Of a DNA stretch of 5,806 nt, positions 1 to 5,806 are shown in pieces. The notes under the pieces were generated by a model. That model had not been told where the DNA came from and made no database searches. It was given only the letters and a program-made list of their open reading frames with translations. This stretch comes from Spirochaetota bacterium. Its GTDB lineage: Bacteria > Spirochaetota > JAGLSM01. A program made the translations under genes and the position numbers. How positions within the stretch are numbered: the first letter of the stretch is position 1; every line of letters begins with the position of its first letter. The DNA lies in assembly GCA_023135745.1 (NCBI GenBank), contig JAGLSM010000143.1, positions 1 to 5,806 on the forward strand, given 5' to 3'.

Positions 1-113
1 GGTTCAAAACAGTGAAAAAATGAAGAGATCTCGCTTGTTTCAAGAAACTTCAGAGAAAGATGAAAACCCTTTTTTTTACCGCCAACATCAATACCAACAA
101 CAAAATCAGACAT
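1..113 (-). CDS. N-terminal fragment of a DUF429-like protein (partial, runs off the left edge)
   Basis: The minus strand opens with ATG at 113-111 and stays open to the window edge, giving 37 residues that begin MSDFVVGIDVGGKKKGFHLS. An AAAGG ribosome binding site lies 7 bases upstream (about 121-125). A short hydrophobic strand followed by GIDVGGKKKGFH is the kind of N-terminus I associate with DUF429 proteins. That family is predicted to have an RNase H-like fold, in which the Asp of GID would be the first acidic residue of the active site. The rest of the gene, including any other acidic residues, lies outside the window, so the family call rests on one motif. The good ribosome binding site and in-frame motif support a real gene. 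It is transcribed divergently from the permease and shares the 226-bp upstream region with it. Confidence 0.6.
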   Translation of the reverse strand, partial: MSDFVVGIDVGGKKKGFHLSLKFLETSEISSFFHCFE

Positions 114-171
114 GAACAGACCTTTGAATGTTTTTTTAAAATTAACTTAATTGTGCAATGTATTCTATGCT

Positions 172-193
172 TTTTCACACAATTATGTGCAAA
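172..193. promoter_or_regulatory. Imperfect palindrome, possible operator
   Basis: The core CACACAATTATGTG (176-189) is palindromic except for one mismatched pair (180/185). The symmetry extends outward as TTT/AAA to 172 and 193, with one further mismatch (175/190). It lies in the divergent promoter region, close to a possible -10 (162-167) of the left-hand gene. A regulator binding here could control either gene. The TGTG/CACA half-sites look like those of many dimeric helix-turn-helix regulators, but I cannot assign a family. Confidence 0.3.
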
Positions 194-328
194 GTGCAGG
201 GTATTTGATTTTATGAATTTTAATTCTTGAAAAAAACATATATTAAACTTGTACTGACAAAATAATAAAGCTAAACTGGGGAAGATATAGAAAACTGTAG
301 TATCCGGTAAATATTCATATTGGTCTAC

Positions 329-332
329 GGAG
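329..332 (+). promoter_or_regulatory. Ribosome binding site of the permease
   Basis: GGAG lies 7 bases before the ATG at 340, a standard spacing. It supports this start, which also gives the KLKKALTGIDVFSIAAG N-terminus expected for this type of permease. Confidence 0.75.
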
Positions 333-339
333 TATTAAA

Positions 340-2220
340 ATGAAATTAAAAAAGGCCCTTACAGGCATTGATGTTTTCAGCATTGCGGCCGGTGCAATGA
401 TAAGCTCAGGTATTTTTGTGCTTCCTGCAATTGCCTATGGTGTCGCGGGCAGCGGTATACTTGCGGCTTATTTTTTTGCCGGTATTGTTATGCTTCCTGC
501 TGTTTTTTCAAAACTGGAACTCTCTACGGCTATTCCAAAGGCAGGTGGAACATACTTCTTTGTTGAAAGGATACTTGGCACATCTCCGGGAGTAGTGGCG
601 GGTTTTGCCAACTGGTTTTCAATTAGTCTTAAAAGTGCCTTTGCTCTGGTCGGGATTGGTGTTTTTGCTACATTGGTATTTCCTGGTCTTACAGGTTTTC
701 AGATCAAGCTGATTGCAGTGGGCGCTTGTGTATTTTTCACTATCCTTAATCTTGTCAGCGTTAAGTCAACAGGCAGGCTCCAGGTAGTAATGGTTATGTT
801 TTTACTTATAATTCTTACTCAGTTTGTTCTCTTTGGATACAGAGTTATGGATTTTTCCCGTTTAAGCGGGGTCCTTCATTTTGACTGGGATAAGGTCTGG
901 ATTGCTACAGGTATAGTCTTCATTTCCTACGGCGGATTGACCAAGGTTGCCAGTGTTTCCGAGGAAGTGCGAAATCCTCAAAAAAACCTTGTGTGGGGTG
1001 AATTTTCCGCTTTTATAATTGTGCAGCTCATGTATTTACTGGTTGTAGCTGTTTTAATAGGAGTTCTTCCTCCGGAAAAATTAAAAAGCTCACTTACACC
1101 GGTCTCCGCCGCCGGTCTCGAATTTGCTCCGGGAAAACTGTTGGGAAATTTTGAGTTTATTGTGACTGCTGTTGCCGCTATGCTTGCTTTTATTACTACA
1201 GCAAGCGCGGGGATTATGGCTGCATCACGGGTGCCATTATCGATGAGCAGGGACGGCTTATTGACTCCGTTTTTTGGAAAGGTGTCGCAAAAACATAAAA
1301 TTCCGCGTATATCTATTGTACTGACATCACTTTTCATGCTGCTGATAATTCTTGTTCTTGATATTGAGAACCTGGCAAAGGTTGCATCTCTCTTTATGAT
1401 TTTGCTTTTTATACTTGTAAATATTTCGGTTATTGTTGTGAGGGTATCAAAAATTGCCAATTACAAGCCCAGTTTTAAGTCGCCGTTTTTTCCTGTTACT
1501 CAAATAATTGGTATAGGTGTTTATATTTTTTTGATTATAAAAATGGGAATGTTGACGGTTCTTATATCTCTGGGACTGGTTCTATTGTCAATCATCTGGT
1601 ATTTTCTCTATGCCCGAAAAAAGGTAGCCCGAAAATCAGCCTTTGTTCACATGGTTAAGCGTATCACTGTTCCTGAACTTGTGATAGATGAACTGGAGCT
1701 TGAAAAAGAACTTCTCGACATCCTGATTGAACGCAATGAAATTGTTGAAGACCGTTTTGATTCAATAATACGTCAAGCAACCATACTGGATTTTGACCAT
1801 ACAATGGAACGAGATGTACTTTTTCAGCAAATTGGTGAAGTTGTTGGTGAAAAATGGAAAATTGATCCTGTAATGGTGCAGTCCAAACTCCAAAAGAGGG
1901 AAGAAGACACATCCACACTTATTTATCCCGGAGTTGCTGTACCGCATGCGATTCCTCATGTCATAATTGAGGGAAAAAATGCCTTTGATATAATTCTTGT
2001 CAGGAATAAATTCGGGATAAAATGGAACGATGCCGGAGAGGTAGTCTATACGGCCTTTTGTCTGATTGGCTCTATCGATGAACGTAATTTTCACCTAAGG
2101 GCCCTCATGGCAATTGCCCAGATTTTACAGGATCCGGATTTTCACAGGGAATGGATGCAGGCGAGAAATGAAAAGGAACTCAGGTCTGTAATTCTTCTTT
2201 CAAAACGCAAGAGGGATTAG
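340..2220 (+). CDS. APC-superfamily amino-acid permease fused to a PTS EIIA type-2 domain
   Basis: This is an inner-membrane transporter, most likely for amino acids. Residues 1 to about 430 form the permease, with about twelve hydrophobic segments. It opens with the APC signature GAMISSGIFVLP in the first segment, followed by PKAGGTYFFVER and W-SISLKSAFALVGIG. After a basic, then acidic linker (about 428-475), residues about 475-620 form a soluble domain like PTS EIIA of the mannitol/fructose type. GVAVPHA places the probable phosphorylated histidine at His536. By family knowledge, EIIA domains accept phosphate from HPr. Here there is no adjoining EIIB or EIIC, so the domain probably tunes transport to PTS or nitrogen-PTS phosphorylation state rather than driving sugar uptake; this is inference. 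The substrate cannot be told from the sequence. The gene is intact, starts behind a good ribosome binding site and ends 10 bp from the convergent reductase gene. The permease and EIIA calls are both strong. Confidence 0.9.
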   Translation: MKLKKALTGIDVFSIAAGAMISSGIFVLPAIAYGVAGSGILAAYFFAGIVMLPAVFSKLELSTAIPKAGGTYFFVERILGTSPGVVAGFANWFSISLKSAFALVGIGVFATLVFPGLTGFQIKLIAVGACVFFTILNLVSVKSTGRLQVVMVMFLLIILTQFVLFGYRVMDFSRLSGVLHFDWDKVWIATGIVFISYGGLTKVASVSEEVRNPQKNLVWGEFSAFIIVQLMYLLVVAVLIGVLPPEKLKSSLTPVSAAGLEFAPGKLLGNFEFIVTAVAAMLAFITTASAGIMAASRVPLSMSRDGLLTPFFGKVSQKHKIPRISIVLTSLFMLLIILVLDIENLAKVASLFMILLFILVNISVIVVRVSKIANYKPSFKSPFFPVTQIIGIGVYIFLIIKMGMLTVLISLGLVLLSIIWYFLYARKKVARKSAFVHMVKRITVPELVIDELELEKELLDILIERNEIVEDRFDSIIRQATILDFDHTMERDVLFQQIGEVVGEKWKIDPVMVQSKLQKREEDTSTLIYPGVAVPHAIPHVIIEGKNAFDIILVRNKFGIKWNDAGEVVYTAFCLIGSIDERNFHLRALMAIAQILQDPDFHREWMQARNEKELRSVILLSKRKRD

Positions 2221-2230
2221 AATCATTTAT

Positions 2231-2665
2231 CTAAAGATTAACATCAGTTCTCCAGTATCCATGCAGATTGCATCGTTCCACTATGGTTACTTTGCCGCTT
2301 GTTTTTGTTATATAAAAATCAGTTGCCGGATAAATTGCCTCAGGTGAAAACTCAGCGCGGGCTGTGAATTTGCCGTCAATATAACAATCAATAAAATGGA
2401 TAAAGTGGTTTTCGAGCATTGGATGCAGCACTTCACCGATACGTACTTTAACGTTGGTAGAAGGACCTTCTTCAATAAGAGCATCTTTTCGTGTAATAAC
2501 GCAGGGTGTGTGTTTTTTAATACCTTCAGAATTGTCTTTTGCTGAATCTTCAAATATGCTGTTATTTTTCTGAAATGCTGCTTTAGCAGCGTGACAAACA
2601 GGACAAACATCGGGGGCTGTTCCAAATTCTATATGACCGCAAACTTTACAAATATAAATTTCCAT
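2231..2665 (-). CDS. Superoxide reductase (desulfoferrodoxin/neelaredoxin family) with N-terminal rubredoxin-like domain
   Basis: This 144-residue cytoplasmic protein should reduce superoxide to hydrogen peroxide without making oxygen, a defence typical of anaerobes. Residues 4-31 form a rubrerythrin-type rubredoxin domain: CKVC (Cys6, Cys9) and CPVC (Cys21, Cys24) would bind one Fe(Cys)4 iron. After a polar linker, residues about 50-144 form the reductase domain. The ligands of its Fe(His)4Cys site are visible with family spacing: His52 (KKHTP), His81 (LHPM), His87 (NHF), Cys132 and His135 (CNLHGYW). The conserved active-site lysine is present as Lys51, but the preceding position, usually Glu (EKH), is Lys50. 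The N-terminal domain is not the classical desulforedoxin type, which has adjacent Cys residues near its end. It probably passes electrons to the catalytic iron within the same chain; this is inference. The start is fixed by GGAGG 5 bases upstream. The gene seems to have its own promoter, downstream of the lipoprotein's terminator. Confidence 0.92.
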   Translation of the reverse strand: MEIYICKVCGHIEFGTAPDVCPVCHAAKAAFQKNNSIFEDSAKDNSEGIKKHTPCVITRKDALIEEGPSTNVKVRIGEVLHPMLENHFIHFIDCYIDGKFTARAEFSPEAIYPATDFYITKTSGKVTIVERCNLHGYWRTDVNL

Positions 2666-2670
2666 CGCTG

Positions 2671-2675
2671 CCTCC
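2671..2675 (-). promoter_or_regulatory. Strong ribosome binding site of the superoxide reductase
   Basis: On the minus strand GGAGG lies 5 bases before the ATG at 2665-2663. It is the best Shine-Dalgarno match in the window and suggests efficient translation. Confidence 0.8.
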
Positions 2676-2695
2676 AGGTTATTTTAACTCCATAC

Positions 2696-2724
2696 AGCAT
2701 AGCTGTTGATCAGATTAAATACAA
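2696..2724 (-). promoter_or_regulatory. Candidate sigma70-type promoter of the superoxide reductase
   Basis: The minus strand reads TTGTAT (2724-2719), a 17-base spacer, then TATGCT (2701-2696). Each hexamer matches the consensus at four of six positions, and the spacing is ideal. The implied transcription start, near 2689, leaves a leader of about 24 bases containing the GGAGG site. The small palindrome ACAGC-ATA-GCTGT (2694-2706) covers the -10 and could be an operator. Because the upstream lipoprotein appears to be terminated separately, a promoter is expected in this gap. Confidence 0.45.
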
Positions 2725-2754
2725 TATAAATTCTACTATTTAAGTTTGTAATAA

Positions 2755-2802
2755 AAAAACCATGTAAATTTCTAATCGGTGTTATCAAAATACATGGTTT
2801 TT
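2755..2802 (-). terminator. Rho-independent terminator of the lipoprotein gene
   Basis: A perfect 12-bp inverted repeat, AAAAACCATGTA (2755-2766) and TACATGGTTTTT (2791-2802), surrounds a 24-base loop. It starts 8 bases past the lipoprotein stop codon. Read on the minus strand, the second arm runs into seven consecutive Ts (2759-2753), as a terminator would. The loop is longer and the stem richer in A-T than in a textbook terminator, so efficiency may be modest. Confidence 0.65.
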
Positions 2803-2810
2803 AGAAACTT

Positions 2811-4799
2811 CTATTTCCAGAACTTTTGAGCCTCGGGAATATTTTTATTCTTGTTAAGCACCATAGGATCGTATTTCAGCATACCTAGAAGATACCAGGC
2901 AGAGGATGAAACGGCCGGCATTGTATCTACTCCTGTCCATAAAGAACCTGTAGCAAAATGTGTACCCGGATTACTGGCATACGGAATACCGCAGAAATTT
3001 GTGTTTGATCCCGGTACAAACAGCTTTTCAAGTTCACGCAGATATGTTTCTGCCTCATCAGTCAAACCGGCTGTGTTGTAGGCAACTACCATTTCAGCGG
3101 TACCTTCAAGCCAGATTGTATCAAGGTCAACATCAAAACAGAATCCTGTAACTATAGTATTATTAACCGTCGCGACCTTTGTAGTCAGGAACAAACTGAC
3201 CGCGCTTGAAAGCATAGTCTCAGGCATTTCCCTAAAGGCAGAAAATCCCCAGGAACATAAATCAAGGGCATATTCATAAATTCCAAACAGCGGAGTTTTA
3301 AAAACTTTTTTTGTATTATCCCAAAACCCGTTACTGAGAAAACTTATAATTCCCGAATGAAAAGTGTCATACCCGCTAACAGCGTTAAAAGCGTCAATAT
3401 TTCCTTCAATATTTTTATCGATTCTTACGCCGGAACTTTCAAAGCCTCCCCAAATCCCGCCGTTTGTAGGATCCTGCAAAGACCTGAGCCAGGACTCTAT
3501 TTCTGAGCTCATGTTAATATACTTTGATGAACCTGTAATACTATGATAATTATTAAGGGCAATCAAAAGCCATGAATTATCCCCCATCCACCTGTGAGGA
3601 CTTGCAACATTTCCGGCAGCATCACGGAATTGCCCATAACCTCCGGGCGCGACCTTCATTTCTGTTTCAAGTCTCGCATCAAAAAAATCAAAAATTGCTT
3701 CAGCTCTGCTGTAGTCACCCTTAACTGTAAAAACAATTGCCGCAATACAGTTGTCATACAGACTGACAAAATTACTGCCTTCCGTGGTTTCTAAAAGACC
3801 GTTAGCCAACTGAATATTGGTAAGCCACCCATAAACTTTCGCAATTTTTTCAGCGTCACCCGAAGTGTCTTCGGTAACAGTAAACATAATGTTTGTAGAA
3901 CTTAACACTGAACCCTTGGTTACAATGACATCAATCCTGTGAACCCCGGTGTTAAGAGTGCTTCCTGTTATCAGTGAATTGCCGATTTCTCCGGATATAA
4001 GAGTTCCATTTAGATACCATGCAAAAGTATCAACAGGCAATTCCGGCACAGCAGTTAGACTCATATCCGTCCCGCAAGTAAGAAAATCCTGACCTCCGTT
4101 AATATTAACCTCAATCGGATTCTGCAAATCGTTGGATATATTAATACTCAATCCGTTTTCCATTATTTCCGTGTTAAGATCAACAGATGTTGTCAAACCG
4201 GTTATTATACGTATAACCGGAGTAGCGCCCCATAGAATATTAGTACCGCTTCCAAACTGCATCTGAAGAGTATAATACCCGGGAGCAACAGCAGAATTTA
4301 TATATGAAAAGGAATTAATACTATATGTAAAATTATTAATTTGAGCAGGTGTTCCTCCAATTTTGGTTAATGTTGCCGTCATGTTTGGATCAGGAATCTC
4401 TTTATCCCAGGAAATTGTAATACTCAAAGTTCCATTGCCATTAAGAGGATTTATAATAATTGAAACAGGAGTAGAATGATCAGCCTGAACTATTGCGGTA
4501 GAACTTCCGCTGCCTATTGTAGTTCCAGCTGCATTTTTACCATATACAACTACTGTCCAGGATCCAATCACCAAGTCATTAATTGATACATTGTTTCCAG
4601 TGATATTAAGCAATGAAAAGGTTGATCCTCCCGGCCCATTTCCCTGAATATCATAAGAAACAATATTCATATCAGCGTCAGGAACAATAGTTTTGGATAA
4701 AGTATTGAACCCAAAGACAAGAGTCAATGAGCCTTTTGTTTTCAAGTTGGGATCAATAATATTATTTCCGCAGCTTGAAAAAACGATAATTAATAGCAT
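2811..4799 (-). CDS. Large lipoprotein: beta and Ig-like modules plus a six-hairpin (alpha/alpha toroid)-like domain
   Basis: From the ATG at 4799 the protein has 662 residues and begins MLLIIVFSSCGNN. FSSC is a lipobox, so Cys10 should be lipidated and the protein anchored to a membrane, possibly at the cell surface. Residues about 24-120 form a beta module (KTIVP-D, SYDIQGNGPGG, GSWTVVVYGKNAAGTTIGSG) of a style I recall from Treponema-like lipoproteins. Residues about 122-212 form a second beta module. Residues about 222-308 are Ig-like (FAWYLNGTLISGE and DVIVTKGSVLSSTNIMFTVTE). Residues about 318-650 are mostly helical with repeated aromatic and Gly-rich turns: WMGDNSW (404-410), EGNID (465-469), DVDLDTIWLEG (556-566), and GIPYASN then SSSAWYLLG near the end. 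This pattern suggests an (alpha/alpha)6 toroid as in many glycosidases. Asp407, Glu465, Asp469, Asp558, Asp560 and Glu565 are candidate functional acids. I know no exact family, so activity on a polysaccharide is inference. The true start may lie upstream, at about 4826. Confidence 0.75.
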   Translation of the reverse strand: MLLIIVFSSCGNNIIDPNLKTKGSLTLVFGFNTLSKTIVPDADMNIVSYDIQGNGPGGSTFSLLNITGNNVSINDLVIGSWTVVVYGKNAAGTTIGSGSSTAIVQADHSTPVSIIINPLNGNGTLSITISWDKEIPDPNMTATLTKIGGTPAQINNFTYSINSFSYINSAVAPGYYTLQMQFGSGTNILWGATPVIRIITGLTTSVDLNTEIMENGLSINISNDLQNPIEVNINGGQDFLTCGTDMSLTAVPELPVDTFAWYLNGTLISGEIGNSLITGSTLNTGVHRIDVIVTKGSVLSSTNIMFTVTEDTSGDAEKIAKVYGWLTNIQLANGLLETTEGSNFVSLYDNCIAAIVFTVKGDYSRAEAIFDFFDARLETEMKVAPGGYGQFRDAAGNVASPHRWMGDNSWLLIALNNYHSITGSSKYINMSSEIESWLRSLQDPTNGGIWGGFESSGVRIDKNIEGNIDAFNAVSGYDTFHSGIISFLSNGFWDNTKKVFKTPLFGIYEYALDLCSWGFSAFREMPETMLSSAVSLFLTTKVATVNNTIVTGFCFDVDLDTIWLEGTAEMVVAYNTAGLTDEAETYLRELEKLFVPGSNTNFCGIPYASNPGTHFATGSLWTGVDTMPAVSSSAWYLLGMLKYDPMVLNKNKNIPEAQKFWK

Positions 4800-4823
4800 G
4801 ATAATACTAAAAGGTAGTTTTTT

Positions 4824-4832
4824 AATCTTCCT
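4824..4832 (-). promoter_or_regulatory. Misplaced ribosome binding site and possible non-ATG start of the lipoprotein
   Basis: On the minus strand AGGAAG (4832-4827) directly precedes ATT AAA AAA, in frame with the lipoprotein. Reading from there adds IKKLPFSII before the Met at 4799, which gives a classic lipoprotein signal: two lysines, a hydrophobic core and the lipobox Cys at residue 19. The ATG at 4799 has no Shine-Dalgarno sequence, and AGGAAG is 27 bases away from it. An in-frame TAA at 4841-4839 limits any earlier start. No ATG, GTG or TTG lies between that stop and 4799. ATT is a rare start codon, and its spacing from AGGA is only 2 bases, so the start remains unresolved. Confidence 0.4.
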
Positions 4833-4857
4833 TATATATTAATTTGTTCTTATTTTA

Positions 4858-4886
4858 AGTATACACGATAATTGAAAATTTATCAA
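4858..4886 (-). promoter_or_regulatory. Sigma70-type promoter of the lipoprotein gene
   Basis: The minus strand carries TTGATA (4886-4881), a 17-base spacer, and TATACT (4863-4858). The hexamers match the consensus at five of six positions each, and this is the best promoter in the window. Transcription would start near 4851, about 20 bases before the AGGAAG at 4832. That placement argues that translation is meant to begin near 4826 rather than at 4799. Confidence 0.65.
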
Positions 4887-4894
4887 GGGATGAG

Positions 4895-4932
4895 AAAAAT
4901 AATGTTGGACAAACACATGGGAAATTATTTTT
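4895..4932 (-). terminator. Weak candidate terminator after the histidine kinase
   Basis: A 9-bp inverted repeat made only of A and T (4895-4903 and 4924-4932) surrounds a 20-base loop, 45 bp beyond the kinase stop codon. Read on the minus strand, the second arm ends in five Ts. The stem has no G-C pair, so it may be a chance product of AT-rich sequence. Its position between the kinase and the lipoprotein promoter is what a terminator would need. Confidence 0.25.
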
Positions 4933-4977
4933 ATTTGTTTTCACTGCATTTAATGAATTCAGATAACGCTTTGCTAT

Positions 4978-5806
4978 TTAGTTTTTATCAGTAATCACTT
5001 CATGTAAAATTTCACTTAATTCTTCAATTTTATAAGGTTTGGTAATAAACCCTTTAAAACCGTATTGTTTATAATTTGCCATTATCGGGTCATTGGAATA
5101 ACCACTGGAAACAATTACCCTAGCTGAAGGATCAATTTCAAGGAGTTTTTTTACAGCTTTTTTACCGCCCATTTTACCGGGAATGGTTAAATCCATAATA
5201 ACAATATCAAAAGGGCTGTTTGCTTTCATAGCTTTTTTATATAACATTATTGCTTCATTCCCATCTTCTGATCCATTTGCATTGTACCCTAAGTGTTTGA
5301 GCATACTGATAATAACATCGCGTACAATTTTTTCATCATCCATTACTAATATTTTTTCTTTTCCTGTTGAAATATTTTTTTCCACTTTTATTGTTTCAAT
5401 CATCTTATCTTGAAAAGCCGGAAGATATATGTAGAAAATTGTTCCATGTCCTATTTTTGATTCTACTGTAATGTATCCATTGTGTTTTTTAATTATAGAA
5501 TAACAAATGGTCAGACCAAGTCCGTTTCCATTCGGCTTGCTTGTAAAGAATGGGTCAAATATTTTATTTAAATATTCTTCAGATATTCCTGTGCCCTGAT
5601 CTCCAATAGATATTTTTATATATTTTCCGGATGGCAGAGGAAAGTCCTGGTTTTTTTTAATTTGTATATTTTCTGATTTTATTTTAATTATTCCTCCTTC
5701 AGGCATGGCTTGATCTGCATTTATAATCAGGTTATTTATAACCTGGCTTATTTGTCCCTGGTCAATTCTTACTGATAAAAGGTCATCAGGCGCTTGAAGC
5801 TCATAT
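4978..5806 (-). CDS. Hybrid sensor histidine kinase, C-terminal part (ATPase domain plus receiver; 5' end off the window)
   Basis: The frame is open from the right edge, so this is the last 275 residues of a longer protein; ATG 5706 is internal. Fragment residues 1-131 are a HATPase_c domain. The N box is QVINNLIINADQAMPEGG (21-38), the G1 box is GDQGTGIS (68-75), the F box is FDPFFTSK (83-90) and the G2 box is GNGLGL (93-98). Residues about 149-272 are a receiver domain with the acidic pair Asp156/Asp157, phospho-acceptor Asp205 in IVIMDLTIPG, Ser233 and Lys256. All residues needed for ATP binding and for phosphotransfer to the receiver are present. The phospho-accepting His and the sensor region lie outside the window, so the signal is unknown. 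There is no output domain after the receiver, so phosphate probably passes to a separate Hpt protein or the receiver modulates the kinase; this is inference. The downstream lipoprotein is 178 bp away with its own promoter, so co-transcription is unlikely. Confidence 0.92.
   Translation of the reverse strand, partial: YELQAPDDLLSVRIDQGQISQVINNLIINADQAMPEGGIIKIKSENIQIKKNQDFPLPSGKYIKISIGDQGTGISEEYLNKIFDPFFTSKPNGNGLGLTICYSIIKKHNGYITVESKIGHGTIFYIYLPAFQDKMIETIKVEKNISTGKEKILVMDDEKIVRDVIISMLKHLGYNANGSEDGNEAIMLYKKAMKANSPFDIVIMDLTIPGKMGGKKAVKKLLEIDPSARVIVSSGYSNDPIMANYKQYGFKGFITKPYKIEELSEILHEVITDKN

Larger units (their letters stand above)
114..339. promoter_or_regulatory. Divergent intergenic region between the DUF429-like gene and the permease
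   Basis: This AT-rich gap contains no credible gene and must hold the promoters of both flanking genes. On the plus strand the best match I find is TTGAAA (227-232), 17 bases, TGTACT (250-255), which is weak. On the minus strand, TAGAAT (162-167) is a possible -10 element without a good -35. An imperfect palindrome at 172-193 lies just upstream of that -10, and TGTGCAA occurs both at 152-158 and within it at 186-192. None of these promoter elements is strong enough to call alone. Confidence 0.4.

Noticed and set aside
227..255. TTGAAA-17-TGTACT as the permease promoter
   Set aside because: The -10 matches the consensus at only four of six positions in very AT-rich sequence, so it is mentioned within the intergenic entry but not called as a separate feature.
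978..1460. 160-codon open frame on the minus strand inside the permease
   Set aside because: It lies antisense to strongly conserved membrane segments, has no recognisable domain, and its composition is explained by the opposite strand.
1664..2094. Minus-strand open frames opposite the EIIA domain
   Set aside because: They overlap each other and the conserved EIIA coding sequence and show no domain.
2308..2625. 105-codon open frame on the minus strand in another frame of the reductase gene
   Set aside because: It lies fully inside the superoxide reductase, whose own frame contains all metal ligands and has a strong ribosome binding site.
2851..3794. Several short plus-strand open frames opposite the lipoprotein
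   Set aside because: They show no convincing domains and lie antisense to a coherent 662-residue protein.
5704..5706. ATG at 5706 as the start of a 242-residue kinase/receiver gene
   Set aside because: The upstream in-frame sequence encodes the kinase N box (QVINNLIINADQA) and stays open to the window edge, so this Met is internal.
1..5806. CRISPR array, tRNA, transposon ends or a multi-gene defence island
   Set aside because: I saw no regularly spaced repeats, cloverleaf-like tRNA sequence, transposase or terminal inverted repeats. The five genes belong to ordinary transport, stress, surface and signalling classes.

Overview
The window is AT-rich bacterial DNA with five protein-coding genes, two of them cut by the window edges. 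I see no RNA gene, CRISPR array or mobile element. Several clues suggest an anaerobic or microaerophilic bacterium, perhaps a spirochaete related to Treponema or Spirochaeta. They are a superoxide reductase with a rubredoxin-type domain, an APC permease carrying a PTS IIA domain, and a lipoprotein whose N-terminal beta modules resemble ones I recall from Treponema-like lipoproteins. This placement is inferred from protein style alone and is not firm.

Layout from left to right. At 1-113 (minus) is the first 37 codons of a gene whose start resembles DUF429 proteins. A 226-bp divergent intergenic region (114-339) follows and contains an imperfect palindrome. At 340-2220 (plus) is a 626-residue amino-acid permease fused to a PTS EIIA type-2 domain. 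It converges, with only 10 bp between the stop codons, on a minus-strand superoxide reductase (2231-2665) that has an N-terminal rubrerythrin-type rubredoxin domain. Upstream of that, also on the minus strand, is a large lipoprotein (2811-4799, possibly starting upstream at about 4826). It has beta-rich and Ig-like modules followed by an all-helical domain that looks like a six-hairpin (alpha/alpha toroid) carbohydrate-active fold. At the right edge (4978-5806, minus) is the C-terminal part of a hybrid sensor histidine kinase: the ATPase domain followed by a receiver domain.

The three minus-strand genes point the same way but do not look like a tight operon. The lipoprotein has a good sigma70-like promoter of its own (4858-4886) and a hairpin terminator (2755-2802), and the reductase has its own plausible promoter (2696-2724) and a strong ribosome binding site. 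No shared pathway is evident. The genes cover nutrient uptake with possible PTS control, oxidative-stress defence, a surface protein that may act on polysaccharide, and signalling. The most interesting items are the rubredoxin-superoxide reductase fusion lacking the usual active-site Glu, the unassigned toroid domain of the lipoprotein with its unusual start region, and the permease-EIIA fusion.
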